NCBI RefSeq assembly: GCF_040529335.1
Contig: NZ_CP159534.1
Location: 1,674,001-1,738,000 of the forward strand
Origin: Streptomyces sp. HUAS MG91
GTDB lineage: Bacteria; Actinomycetota; Actinomycetes; Streptomycetales; Streptomycetaceae
Reading direction: 5' to 3'
DNA: 64,000 nucleotides
A model generated the notes under the pieces. That model was not told where the DNA came from and did not search any database. It worked only from the letters and a program-made list of their open reading frames with translations. How positions within the stretch are numbered: the stretch's first letter is position 1; the number at the start of each line of letters is the position of its first letter. Made by a program: the position numbers and the translations under genes. This document shows, one piece after another, positions 31,789 through 40,512 of this stretch.

Positions 31789-32771
31789 GCGGCCCTCGCA
31801 CGTGGATCGAGCCACACCGTCGCGATGTCCACCGCGAGGAGCGCCACCAGGACGGCCACCGTGAACAGCATGAACAGGGCCTGCATCAGCGGGTAGTCGA
31901 CGTTCTGGACCGCGTTGTAGAGCAGGTAGCCGACGCCGGGGTAGTTGAAGACGTACTCGATGAGGATCGCGCCGGAGATGACGAAGCCGAGGGACATGGC
32001 GAAGCCGGCGAGGTTCGGGAGGATCGCGTTGCGGGCGCCGTAGGCGTACATGATGCGGCGCGGGTTGAGGCCCTTGGCGCGGGCCATGCGCACGTAGTCC
32101 TCGGCCAGCGTGGTGATCATGTTGTTGCGCATGGTCAGGATCCAGCCGCCGATGGTGGTGATGAGGAGCGTGGCCGCGGGCAGCACCGCGTGGGACAGGA
32201 CGCTGCCGACGAAGCCCGGGGAGAAGCCGGGCACGATCGACGTGTCGTAGTTGAAGTTGGCGGGGAGGGCGCCGCCGGTGCCCTGGGAGAAGACCAGGAT
32301 GAGGAGCAGGCCCACCCAGAAGTAGGGCAGCGCGGAGGTGACGACGAAGACCGGCGGGAGGATCGCGTCGAGAGCGCCGCCGCGCCGCCAGCCGGCGACC
32401 GTGCCGATGAGGGTGCCGAGGAGGAAGGCGAGGACGGTGGTGACGCCGACCAGGCCGAGCGTCCACGGCAGGGCGTCACCGATGAGTCTGGTGACGGGTT
32501 CGCCGAGGGTCTGGCCGATGGAGCGGCCCCAGTTTCCGGTGAACATGTGGCCCAGGTAGTCGGCGTACTGGACCGCGACGTTCTGGTCGGGCTTGAAGCC
32601 GAACGAGGTCAGCATCTGTTCGAGCGCGCCGCGGGAGACCCGGCCGCGGGTGCGCACGGTGAGTGCGTCGACCGGGTCGCCCGGCATGATGCGCGGGATG
32701 AAGAAGTTCAGGGTGAGGGCCGCCCAGAGCGTGAGGAGGAAGAACCCCAGGCGGCGCAGGATGAAGCGCAC
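31785..32771 (-). CDS. DppB-type permease
   Basis: A 328-residue membrane subunit with about six helices, opening with FILRRLGFFLLTLWAALTLNFFIPRIMPGDPV, the hallmark of DppB/OppB proteins. The cytoplasmic coupling loop DYVRMARAKGLNPRRIMYAYGARNAI is intact. It starts 10 bp after the binding-protein stop codon and is coupled to the DppC-type gene by a 4-bp overlap. Together they form the pore of the family-5 importer. Confidence 0.93.
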   Translation of the reverse strand: MRFILRRLGFFLLTLWAALTLNFFIPRIMPGDPVDALTVRTRGRVSRGALEQMLTSFGFKPDQNVAVQYADYLGHMFTGNWGRSIGQTLGEPVTRLIGDALPWTLGLVGVTTVLAFLLGTLIGTVAGWRRGGALDAILPPVFVVTSALPYFWVGLLLILVFSQGTGGALPANFNYDTSIVPGFSPGFVGSVLSHAVLPAATLLITTIGGWILTMRNNMITTLAEDYVRMARAKGLNPRRIMYAYGARNAILPNLAGFAMSLGFVISGAILIEYVFNYPGVGYLLYNAVQNVDYPLMQALFMLFTVAVLVALLAVDIATVWLDPRARAA

Positions 32772-32781
32772 CGGCCACCGC

Positions 32782-34473
32782 CTACTGGGCCGACGTGGAG
32801 TACAGGTGGGTGAGCACCTGACCCGTGTCGGGGAAGTTGTAGGCCGAGGGCTGGGCGTACGGGTTGTCCTTGGTGGGCCAGCCCGCGATGTCCTTGGTGT
32901 TGTACTGGAACCAGTCGACCGCCTCGACGACGGGGATCACCGGCACGTCGTCGATCATGTACTGGGCGACCTGTTTGACGAGGTCGACCTGTTTGGCCGG
33001 GTCCGCCGACGCGTACGCGTTGAGGAGCTGGTCGACCTTCGGGTTCTTGTAGCGCTCCCAGTTGCTGGCGGCGTTCTTGCCGAGCGGCGCGGTGTTCGCG
33101 GAGTGCAGGGTCTGGCGCAGTTCGTAGTACGGGGTCGGGCCCGTGGTCTGCTGGGTGTAGTAGGCCAGGTCGTAGTCGCCGGTGTAGAGGCGGCCGACCA
33201 TGGTCTGCTGGGCGAGGTCCTGGACGTCGAGGTCGATGCCGACGGCCTTCAGGTTCTGCTTGATGACCTTGAGCGAGGCGTCCCAGTCGGTGTAGCCGGT
33301 GATGGTGAGGATGGTGAGCTTGAGCGGCTTGGCCGGGGAGTAGCCGAGGCCGGCGAGGAGCTTCTTGGCGCGGGCCGGGTCGGGCCGGTCGAAGCCGGCC
33401 TTCCGCACGGCGTCCGCGTCGAAGTACTTGTCGAACGTCGGGGTGACGACGCCCGACTGGTTGGCGACGGGCACCTGCCCGCCGACGCCGATCTGCGAGA
33501 CCTTCTCCCGGTCGATGGCGAGCGAGATCGCCTGGCGCACCTTGAGGTTGCTGCTCATCTTGTGGGACGGGTCGAGGTTCGGGTAGATGCTGACGTTCTG
33601 GACGGGCGGCGACCAGGTGTGGTTGTCCTGCGACTTGTCCAGGTAGAACTGCTTGATGCCCGGGATGAACTGACTCCCCCACTGCGCCTTGCCGTTGGCG
33701 AGGTCGAGGTTGGCGGGGCCGTTGTCGAGGTAGGCCGGGTACTCGACCTTCTGGATGTACGGCTTGCCGGGCTGCCAGTAGTCGGGGTTGGCCGTGTACT
33801 GGATGTTGTTGGCCGTGCAGGGGTCGACCTCGAACGGGCCGGTGCCGACGGGTTTCTTGTCGACCCAGGTGTCCGGGCTCTTGGCGGCGGCGCCGGAGCC
33901 GAAGATGTGCTCGGGGACGATGGCGACCTGATGGGCGAACGCGTAGAAGTACGGCTGCGCGGCCTTGTCGAACTTGAGTCTGACGTGGTCGCCGGAGGTG
34001 GCCACCGACCGGAGTCCGGCCGTGGTCCACAGGGCGTACAGGTCGGTCGACTTGACGCGCTTCATGAGGTTGAAGGTGAAGGCGACGTCCTTGGCGGTGA
34101 ACGGCTTTCCGTCGTTCCACTTCACGCCCTGGCGGATGGTGAAGTCGATCTCGGTCTTGTCGGCGTTCCACCGGTAGCTCTTGGCGAGCATCGGTGTCTC
34201 GGCCTGGTCCTTGAGGGCGTTGACGAAGACGAGGGGTTCGTAGACGAAGCCGATCGAGGTGTTGTAGACGGCCGGGTTGAACGGGTTGAAGTTGCACGTC
34301 CACGTCTGGCCCGCCGTGTTGGCGATGGTGACGGTGCCGCCCTTCTTCTTCGGGCCGCTGCTCCCGGTGGCGCCTGTGCCGCCCCCGGAGTCGCCCTTGT
34401 GCTTGGTCTCGGAGCAGGCCGTCGCTGCCAGGGTCAGCATGAGCGCGACGGCGAGGATGCGCGTGGGCCTCAT
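32782..34473 (-). CDS. family-5 extracellular solute-binding lipoprotein
   Basis: A 563-residue binding protein. The signal peptide ends at a lipobox with Cys20 (LAATAC), followed by a Gly/Ser-rich tether. The mature domain has the SBP_bac_5 pattern: FVYEPLV near the start, a TFTIRQGVKWNDGKPFTAKDVAFTF-like segment (here EIDFTIRQGVKWNDG), GTGPFEV, and VRQAISLAIDREKV. Family-5 proteins bind peptides, nickel or beta-linked oligosaccharides. The adjacent ROK kinase and ROK repressor argue for an oligosaccharide such as a cello-, manno- or chito-oligomer; this is inference from context. Confidence 0.92.
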   Translation of the reverse strand: MRPTRILAVALMLTLAATACSETKHKGDSGGGTGATGSSGPKKKGGTVTIANTAGQTWTCNFNPFNPAVYNTSIGFVYEPLVFVNALKDQAETPMLAKSYRWNADKTEIDFTIRQGVKWNDGKPFTAKDVAFTFNLMKRVKSTDLYALWTTAGLRSVATSGDHVRLKFDKAAQPYFYAFAHQVAIVPEHIFGSGAAAKSPDTWVDKKPVGTGPFEVDPCTANNIQYTANPDYWQPGKPYIQKVEYPAYLDNGPANLDLANGKAQWGSQFIPGIKQFYLDKSQDNHTWSPPVQNVSIYPNLDPSHKMSSNLKVRQAISLAIDREKVSQIGVGGQVPVANQSGVVTPTFDKYFDADAVRKAGFDRPDPARAKKLLAGLGYSPAKPLKLTILTITGYTDWDASLKVIKQNLKAVGIDLDVQDLAQQTMVGRLYTGDYDLAYYTQQTTGPTPYYELRQTLHSANTAPLGKNAASNWERYKNPKVDQLLNAYASADPAKQVDLVKQVAQYMIDDVPVIPVVEAVDWFQYNTKDIAGWPTKDNPYAQPSAYNFPDTGQVLTHLYSTSAQ

Positions 34474-34497
34474 TCCTGCCAGTCCCTTCGTGGTGTT

Positions 34498-35328
34498 CTA
34501 CGGTGCCGGAGGTGCCGGACGCGCTGCCGCGACGGCCAGCGCCAGGGCCCCGAGCAGGGGCGCGTCGTACGGGTGCGCGGCGGGTACGAGCTGCGGCGGA
34601 TAGGGCACGGCCGCGTCGAGGGCGGTGCGCAGCGGGTCGTGCAGCGCGTCCCAGGAGCGGACCATGCCGCCGCCGACGGCGATCCGCTGGGGATCGACGG
34701 CGATGGTGAGATTGACGAGGTGGAAGGCGAGTTCGCGGGTGAACTCGTCGGTAAGGACGCCCTGTTGGAGGGCCCTGCCGCTGACGGCGTCCTCCAGCGG
34801 GACGCGGTCCGTGCGGCCCACGTCGGCGAGGCGGCGCAGGTTGTAGCCGATCTCGCCGGAGGCGCCGTGCCGTCCGGCGAGAACGGCTCCCTGGGTGACG
34901 AGGGCGACGGCGAGTCCGGTGCCGAGGTTCACGTACAGGCCCGGTTCGCAGCCGGCGAGGGCCCCGGAGCGGTACTCGTGGGCGGCCGCGGCCTTCACGT
35001 CGGTGGCGACCCGGATCGCTGACTCCGGGAATTCCAGGGCCAGTTCATGGGCGAGGGGCAGCCGGTCCCAGCCGGGGATGTTCTCCGCGAGGGCCACGCC
35101 GGCGGGGCCGGGGATGCCGATGGTGGACACGCCGACGGCCAGGGGCTCGCGGCCGGCGAGGAGGGCGCGCGCGGCGCCGACGGCCCGCTTCAGGTCCGGG
35201 TCCGTGTCGACCGTCAGGTCGTGGAGCCGGGTGCCGAGGCGGGCGTCGGCGACGGTGAGGGCCGTCTTGGTGCCGCCGAAGTCGAGGGCGAGGACGACCT
35301 GGTCGGTGCCGGAGTGTGCGAAGGACAC
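34498..35328 (-). CDS. ROK family sugar kinase
   Basis: A 276-residue protein without a helix-turn-helix. The phosphate-binding DFGGTKT is intact (contrast the repressor of this operon), as are ATDVKAAAAHE with the catalytic Asp and a YVNLGTGLAVALV strand. The ROK zinc site (H and CxCGxxGC) is missing: the GxxGExGH segment reads GASGEIGY and no Cys cluster follows. It probably phosphorylates the monosaccharide released from the imported oligomer, as a glucokinase- or mannokinase-like enzyme. It is the first gene of the operon, 24 bp before the lipoprotein gene. Confidence 0.82.
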   Translation of the reverse strand: MSFAHSGTDQVVLALDFGGTKTALTVADARLGTRLHDLTVDTDPDLKRAVGAARALLAGREPLAVGVSTIGIPGPAGVALAENIPGWDRLPLAHELALEFPESAIRVATDVKAAAAHEYRSGALAGCEPGLYVNLGTGLAVALVTQGAVLAGRHGASGEIGYNLRRLADVGRTDRVPLEDAVSGRALQQGVLTDEFTRELAFHLVNLTIAVDPQRIAVGGGMVRSWDALHDPLRTALDAAVPYPPQLVPAAHPYDAPLLGALALAVAAARPAPPAP

Positions 35329-35345
35329 GGGCAGCTCCTCGGTAA

Positions 35346-35357
35346 AGTTACGTAACT
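35346..35357. promoter_or_regulatory. palindromic candidate operator of the ROK/ABC operon
   Basis: AGTTACGTAACT is a perfect 12-bp palindrome in an A/T-rich patch 17 bp upstream of the first gene of the operon. Its position is right for repression by the ROK regulator encoded at the operon's end. Confidence 0.55.
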
Positions 35358-35379
35358 AAACGAGGTGCTACGAGACTGT

Positions 35380-35401
35380 ACGCGCGGCGGATGCCGCGCG
35401 T
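35380..35401. terminator. terminator after the chitinase gene
   Basis: ACGCGCGGC and GCCGCGCGT form a perfect 9-bp stem with a GGAT loop, 45 bp past the chitinase stop codon, separating it from the ROK kinase operon downstream on the same strand. Confidence 0.6.
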
Positions 35402-35445
35402 AAGTCCCCGTGCCTACATGGAAGTTGATCCGTTCGCCGTGCGGA

Positions 35446-37146
35446 TCAGCCGGTGAAGCCGGCCGTGATCTTCGTGAACTGCCAGTTGTCCTGGCTGATG
35501 CCGGAGCAGTTCTCGGCGACGCCGCCGCCCGCGCACGGACGGTCGCGGTTGACCGACCAGAAGGCGAGCCGGGCGATGTGCTTGCTGTTCGCCCAGTCCT
35601 TGATCTGGGTCCAGATCGCCGGGGTCGTGGTCTCCTGCTGGTCGCTGAGGCCGTTCATCCCGGAGATGCCGATGTGGGCGTAGGCGGTCGTGTCGTCCCA
35701 GCCGAAGACGGACTTGAGCTTGGTCTTCAGGCCCTCGGCGGCGTTCACGGTGTTGCCGTACATGTCGTTGCCGCCGCCGAAGTCGAACGGCATGATCGTG
35801 AAGACGTCGATGTCGGCGTTCAGGGCCTTGGCCTGCTCGATGAGCCGGTTGCCGTAGGACGTCGGGCCGGTGGTGGACGTCCCGAAGGTGAGGATGGTCC
35901 GCAGGCCGGGGTTGTTGGCCTTGACGATCTTCAGGGCGTTCAGGATGCGGTCCTGCACGACCGTGTTCTCGAACTCGTCGGTGTTCTCGATGTCGACGTC
36001 GATCGCCTTGAGGCCGTACGCGTCGATCACCTTCTGGTAGGCGCCCGCGAGGGCCTCCGGTGTCGAGCAGTTGGGGCCGAGCTTGTTGCCGCTCCAGCCG
36101 CCGATCGACGGGACGATGTCGCCGCCGGCCGCCCGGATGGCGTTGATCGCGGTCTGGTCCTGGCCGCCGGTGAGGGCGCGCGAACCGTCCCAGGCCGGGT
36201 TGCAGCCGCCGGAGGAGAGGATGAACGCCATGGTGAACCACTTGACGCCGGTGGCGCTCATGACGGTGGACGGGCTGGGCGGGTTGCCCCAGCCGGTGTA
36301 GAAGTACGGCGCGGCCTGCTTGAAGCCGGTGGTGCCGCCGGAGCCCGCGCTCGTCGTCACGGAGACCGCGTTCGAGGCCGGTGAGCTGTTGCCCGCCGCG
36401 TCGTGCGCCTTGACGGTGAAGCTGTACGCGGTGGAGGGCGAGAGCCCGGAGACGGTGGCCGAGGTGCCGCTGACCGTCAGGAGCTTGTTGCTGCCGCCGC
36501 TGTAGATGTCGTAGCCGGTGACCCCGACGTTGTCGCTCGCCGCGCCCCAGGACAGGGAGACGCTGGACGAGGTCTTGGCGGTGGAGGTCAGACCGGTGGG
36601 CGCGGTCGGGGCCTGGGTGTCGGTGCTGCCGCCGGGGCCGTCGAGGCTGATGTCGTCGGCGTAGTAGGTGCCCTGGCCGTACCAGCCGTGGGTGTAGACC
36701 GTGGCGCTGGTCTGCGACGCGCCGGTGGTGAACTTCACCGTGAGCTGGGCGTACGCGGACGGGGACTGGGTCCAGGTGGAGCCGCCGCCGTCGACGCCGA
36801 GGTAGGCGTAGCTGCCGCGCACCCAGCCGGAGAGCGTGTACGTGGTGTTCGGCTGGACGGCGACCGTCTGGCTGCACTTGGCGTTGTCGCTCGCGCTCGC
36901 GGCGCCCGCCAGGGCCTTGGTGCCGCCGTGGACGGGGCTGGAGACCACGGAGCCGAGGTTGCCGGTGCAGGACCAGGGGCCGAGCGAGCCGGTCTCGAAG
37001 CCGTTGTTGCCGAGGATGTTGGCCGCCTGGGCGGTGCCCGGCAGGGCGACCGCGCCGCCGACGGCGAGGGCGGCGGTGCCGAGGAGGGCGAGGATGCGGG
37101 ATCTTCCGGAGCGTCGCGAAGGACGCCGTCTTCCGGTCGGGGACAC
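35446..37146 (-). CDS. secreted GH18 chitinase with CBM and FnIII domains
   Basis: A 566-residue secreted enzyme. A long signal peptide (about 1-42, basic start, cut after AQA) is followed by a jelly-roll carbohydrate-binding module (about 43-171, NGFETG...[10 protein letters not shown]), a fibronectin III domain (about 178-265) and the GH18 barrel (about 277-566). The catalytic motif is Asp383-x-Asp385-x-Glu387 in [11 protein letters not shown], with Glu387 as proton donor; SIGGW at 347-351 is the other conserved GH18 segment. It hydrolyses chitin to chito-oligosaccharides outside the cell. GTG 37146 has GGGAG at good spacing. Two DasR-like boxes upstream suggest induction by N-acetylglucosamine. 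Confidence 0.93.
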   Translation of the reverse strand: MSPTGRRRPSRRSGRSRILALLGTAALAVGGAVALPGTAQAANILGNNGFETGSLGPWSCTGNLGSVVSSPVHGGTKALAGAASASDNAKCSQTVAVQPNTTYTLSGWVRGSYAYLGVDGGGSTWTQSPSAYAQLTVKFTTGASQTSATVYTHGWYGQGTYYADDISLDGPGGSTDTQAPTAPTGLTSTAKTSSSVSLSWGAASDNVGVTGYDIYSGGSNKLLTVSGTSATVSGLSPSTAYSFTVKAHDAAGNSSPASNAVSVTTSAGSGGTTGFKQAAPYFYTGWGNPPSPSTVMSATGVKWFTMAFILSSGGCNPAWDGSRALTGGQDQTAINAIRAAGGDIVPSIGGWSGNKLGPNCSTPEALAGAYQKVIDAYGLKAIDVDIENTDEFENTVVQDRILNALKIVKANNPGLRTILTFGTSTTGPTSYGNRLIEQAKALNADIDVFTIMPFDFGGGNDMYGNTVNAAEGLKTKLKSVFGWDDTTAYAHIGISGMNGLSDQQETTTPAIWTQIKDWANSKHIARLAFWSVNRDRPCAGGGVAENCSGISQDNWQFTKITAGFTG

Positions 37147-37225
37147 ACGAACTCCCGGTGTTTAGGGGGGTGTTGGGGACGTGCGCGGAGCTGGTGGTGC
37201 CGTGCTGCTACTGTGCGCACCCAAG

Positions 37226-37258
37226 TTGGTATGGACCAATGCTGTTGTCAAGACCACT
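37226..37258. promoter_or_regulatory. tandem DasR-like (chitinase-type) boxes
   Basis: TGGTATGGACCA (37227-37238) and TTGTCAAGACCA (37245-37256) each match the DasR core TGGTCTAGACCA at 10 of 12 bases and are spaced 18 bp apart in the chitinase promoter. Streptomyces chitinase promoters classically carry a pair of such 12-bp repeats. Confidence 0.6.
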
Positions 37259-37318
37259 CGCGCCGTTCGTGGCTCCGCCCGGGAAGGTCGCGTCCCGGGC
37301 GGAGCACCCCCTGCCGGA

Positions 37319-39055
37319 TCAGTTCGCGGCGGCCGCCTTCCGTACGTGCAGCACGGTGCCGTCGAGCGGCAGCGGCTCCTGGCCGACCAGGGTCAGGCCC
37401 GCGTCCGCGAAGAGGCGGGCGTAGTGCTCGGCGCGGCGCTCGCGGCCGCCGACGTTGCACATCATGTGGAGGTCCCAGGCGGTGGCCAGGGAGGCCGAGC
37501 CGTCGGCGGGCAGCACTCGTTCGACGACGAGCAGATCGGCGTGGCCGGGCATCGCGCGGGCGGTGTGCCGCAGGATCTCCCGGCAGCGCTCGTCGTCCCA
37601 GTCGTGCAGGACGCGCGACAGGAGATAGACGTCGCCGTCGGCGGGAACGTCCGCGAAGTCCCCGCCGCGGTACGTGCAGCGCGCGCCGTGACCGGCGGCC
37701 TCCAGGGCGTCGCGGGCGGCCTCGACGACGTGCGGGCGCTCCAGGAGGACCCCGCGCAGGCGCCGGTGCACGGCGAGGATCCGGCCGAGCAGCGCGCCGT
37801 TGCCGCCCGCGATGTCGACCACCGTCGCCGGGGTGTCCGCCCGGCCGGCGGCGAGCAGGACCGGGTGGGTGGGCAGCGGCCCGAACATGGCGGCGCCGGC
37901 GGCCATGGACCGGTCGAAGAGATCGGCGAGTTCGGGGTCGGCCGCGAAGTGGTCGAAGTGGTGCGCGCCGAAGACGTGCTCGAAGCCGGGTTCCCCGGTG
38001 CGCACGGTGTGCGCGAGCGCGCCGAAGGAACGGTAGAACGGGCCGCCGTACAGCAGGGCGAGGGGGCGCATCGACTCGGGTGCGTCGGTGCGCAGCAGGG
38101 CGCCGAGCGCGGTGAGCCGGTAGCCGTCGGCGAGGGCGGGGTCCGCCGTCACCGCGCCCAGGGTCTCCAGATAGCGCAGGAGGGTGGCGAGGGAGCTCGG
38201 GGTGGCGCCGATACGTTCCGCCAGGTCGTCGAGGCCGGTCCCCCGCCGGATCTCTAGGGCGTCGGCGATCCGCAGCTCGGCGCAGGCGGCGAGGGCCTGG
38301 GTGGTCCAGGCGCCGGTGAGCAGGCGCAGCAGGGCCTCGGCGGGCTGCCGTTCGCGGTGCTCGGCGAGATGGGCGGCGAGGACGTCGCGGTGGTCGCCGG
38401 GGGCGTAGAGCTCCATGCGGCGGTACTCGGTCTTCGCGCCGTCGGGCGCGGCGAAGTAGAAGACCGTGCCGTTCTCGTGCGGGTTGTAGCCGCCGCCGTC
38501 GGGCACCGCGCCGTGCCGGGCGAGCGTGGCGCACAGGCCGCGCAGCACCAGCGGGTCGGGGCCGTCGACCTCGAAGGCGAGATGGGCCTCGTGCTGCCGC
38601 TCGCGCTCGTGGGCGACGAGGGGGTCGAGGCCGGAGCCCGGCGGGACGGTCAGGGCGAAGATCTCGACGGTGCGGTGCGCCCCGTCGAGGCCGGTCACGG
38701 CGGGGCGCAGGATGCCGACGTCGAGGTCGGCGGGGTCGCGGTGGTGGCGCACGGCGAGGCGCTCACGGACCACGACGCTCGGGCGCGGCGGGCCGTCGGC
38801 GGTGAGGCCGCACGCGGTCAGGGTGGTGTGCAGTTCCTGTTCGTCACAGGGGAAGAGCAGCAGGGCCGCGTGGGCGAAGCGGCAGCGGTCCGCCAGGGAG
38901 CGCAGTTCCGGGCCGTCGAGGCCGGGCAGCAGCAGCGGGAGCAGGGTGGCGGTGTCCTGCTCGCGGACGAAGTCGACCGTCGCGCGCAGCCGGGACGTTT
39001 CGCCTGCCGTCGTGGTGACCATCGGGTGTGGTGCCTCGATTCCAGTACTCAGCAT
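37319..39055 (-). CDS. O-methyltransferase with extra N-terminal VOC-like domain
   Basis: A 578-residue protein. Residues about 12-215 are an additional domain whose second half (AHLAFEV, then GGGYNPHENGTVFYF and RMELYA) resembles a vicinal-oxygen-chelate (glyoxalase-like) fold. Residues about 235-575 are a class I O-methyltransferase of the PF00891 type: a winged-helix dimerisation domain (ALEIRRGTGLDDLAERIGATPSSLATLLRYL), the SAM loop VVDIAGGNG, and the catalytic LHDWDDERC segment with the base His. ATG 39055 is used; ATG 39022 is an alternative and neither has a clear ribosome site. It lies 44 bp after an aromatic hydroxylase gene on the same strand, so the two probably hydroxylate and then methylate the same phenolic substrate. 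Confidence 0.8.
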   Translation of the reverse strand: MLSTGIEAPHPMVTTTAGETSRLRATVDFVREQDTATLLPLLLPGLDGPELRSLADRCRFAHAALLLFPCDEQELHTTLTACGLTADGPPRPSVVVRERLAVRHHRDPADLDVGILRPAVTGLDGAHRTVEIFALTVPPGSGLDPLVAHERERQHEAHLAFEVDGPDPLVLRGLCATLARHGAVPDGGGYNPHENGTVFYFAAPDGAKTEYRRMELYAPGDHRDVLAAHLAEHRERQPAEALLRLLTGAWTTQALAACAELRIADALEIRRGTGLDDLAERIGATPSSLATLLRYLETLGAVTADPALADGYRLTALGALLRTDAPESMRPLALLYGGPFYRSFGALAHTVRTGEPGFEHVFGAHHFDHFAADPELADLFDRSMAAGAAMFGPLPTHPVLLAAGRADTPATVVDIAGGNGALLGRILAVHRRLRGVLLERPHVVEAARDALEAAGHGARCTYRGGDFADVPADGDVYLLSRVLHDWDDERCREILRHTARAMPGHADLLVVERVLPADGSASLATAWDLHMMCNVGGRERRAEHYARLFADAGLTLVGQEPLPLDGTVLHVRKAAAAN

Positions 39056-39099
39056 CAGAAGAGGAAAGGCAGGAAGGGGAAGAAGGAAGAAAGAAACGT

Positions 39100-40311
39100 T
39101 CAGGCAGCACGGACCGCGCCGACGCCGACGTAGTGCTCGGCGAACCAGTCCTGCTGGGCGCGGGAGTCGCGCAGGGCGGAGATCCGGGACCGGCGCAGGG
39201 AGTCGCGGAACCGCGCTTCGCCGTCCGTGCCGGGGCTGCCGTGCAGCAGCCCGATCATCCAGTGGGAGAACTCCTGGGCCCGCCAGATGTGGTCCAGGCA
39301 GCGCGCCGAGTAGGTGTCGAGGCCCGCGGGGTCGCCGTGCGCGAGGTCGTCGAGCAGGGCCTCGGCGAGGAGTTCGGCCTCCAGGACGGCGAGGTTGGCG
39401 CCCTTCGCGGCGGAGGGGCTGATCAGGCTGGCGGCGTCGCCGGCGAGGAACAGCGTGCCGTGGCGCAGGGGTTCGACCACGTCGGACTCCAGGTGGACGA
39501 CGCCGCGGTGGCTGATCCGGCCCTGGTGCAGCGGTCCGTAGGCGTCGGTGCGCAGGCGCAGGGCCAGTTCGGCCCAGATCCGGTCGTCGGGCCAGTCGTC
39601 GGCGCGGGTGTCGCGGGGGCACTGGAGGTAGTAGCGGGTGACGGTGGAGGTGCGGGCCATGTGCCCGGCGAAGCCGCGGCCGTGCACGCCGTAGCCGACG
39701 GCGTCCAGGCTGGGCGGGGCCTCGGCGAGCAGCCCCAGCCAGCTCACGCCGTGGTCGAGGTGGTGGCGGCGGACCGCGTCCGCGGGGAGCGAGCGGCGGG
39801 CGGCGCCGTGCCGGCCGTCGCAGCCCGCCACGTACCGGGCCCGCCAGTGTGCGGGGCGCCCGTCGGGCGTGCGGACGGTGACCGTGGGCCGGTCGGTGTC
39901 GGTGTCCCGCACCTCCAGGGCCTCGGTGGTGAAGCGCACGCGTCCCCCGGCGTCGAGGTAGTGGGCCAGTAGGTCGGTCACCAGGGCCTGCTGGGGGTAG
40001 ACGGTGTGCCGCTCGCCCCGGCCGAGGCGGCTGTAGTCGAGGCGGAAGCGGCCGTCGTCGGAGCGGAACTCGCAGGTGCTGTGGTCGTGGCCGTGCCGGT
40101 CCAGGCCGTCGGCCAGGCCGTGCCGCCGCAGGATCCGCACGGTGTGGGCGGCGAGGAAGCCGGCGCGCGCCCGTGTCTGGATGTGCTCCCGGCTGCCCCG
40201 CTCCAGGACGACGCAGTCGACGCCGCCGCGCTGGAGGAGGTTGCCGAGGAGGAGGCCGGCCGGTCCGGCCCCGAGGATGACAACGTCGGCCGTATCACCG
40301 GATGTTGTCAT
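39100..40311 (-). CDS. PobA-like FAD-dependent aromatic hydroxylase
   Basis: A 403-residue flavin monooxygenase. It has the Rossmann loop GAGPAGLLLGN near the N-terminus, the DG motif GCDGRHGAAR, and the FAD-binding GDAASLISPSAAKGANLA. The segment YSRLGRGERHTVYPQQALVTDLL and the order of segments resemble 4-hydroxybenzoate 3-hydroxylase, so it probably adds a hydroxyl ortho to a phenol using NAD(P)H and oxygen. ATG 40311 gives the usual N-terminus (MTTSGDTADVVILG); GTG 40329 is possible. No ribosome site is obvious. With the methyltransferase it forms a two-gene tailoring operon. Confidence 0.85.
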   Translation of the reverse strand: MTTSGDTADVVILGAGPAGLLLGNLLQRGGVDCVVLERGSREHIQTRARAGFLAAHTVRILRRHGLADGLDRHGHDHSTCEFRSDDGRFRLDYSRLGRGERHTVYPQQALVTDLLAHYLDAGGRVRFTTEALEVRDTDTDRPTVTVRTPDGRPAHWRARYVAGCDGRHGAARRSLPADAVRRHHLDHGVSWLGLLAEAPPSLDAVGYGVHGRGFAGHMARTSTVTRYYLQCPRDTRADDWPDDRIWAELALRLRTDAYGPLHQGRISHRGVVHLESDVVEPLRHGTLFLAGDAASLISPSAAKGANLAVLEAELLAEALLDDLAHGDPAGLDTYSARCLDHIWRAQEFSHWMIGLLHGSPGTDGEARFRDSLRRSRISALRDSRAQQDWFAEHYVGVGAVRAA

Positions 40312-40441
40312 GGAGTGAGGTTCTGTCACAGCGGGTGATCGTAGGTGTCCCCCGGTGCCGCTCCGTGCCGGATTCCCCGGGCGCGTGGAGGGTGGCGCAT
40401 GCACGCAGGTCGGGGGCGCTGCCATGGATCCCGTAGAACGA

Positions 40442-40490
40442 CGGCCGGTGGGGAACGGACCACATGACGTGGCCCGTTCCCCACCGGCCG
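40442..40490. terminator. terminator of the pentose-phosphate operon
   Basis: A perfect 17-bp stem (40442-40458 with 40474-40490) with further pairing (CCAC/GTGG) inside its loop lies 23 bp past the gnd stop codon and upstream of the next leftward unit. Confidence 0.8.
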
Positions 40491-40512
40491 GGTAGCGCAG
40501 GCGTTCGGAGAG

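Noticed and set aside
37319..39622. 767-codon version of the methyltransferase
   Set aside because: The first 189 codons are Arg/Pro-rich antiframe of the FAD hydroxylase gene; the real protein starts at about 39055.
35446..40311. A single secondary-metabolite cluster including the chitinase
   Set aside because: The chitinase has its own promoter signals and terminator. Only the hydroxylase and methyltransferase form a unit.
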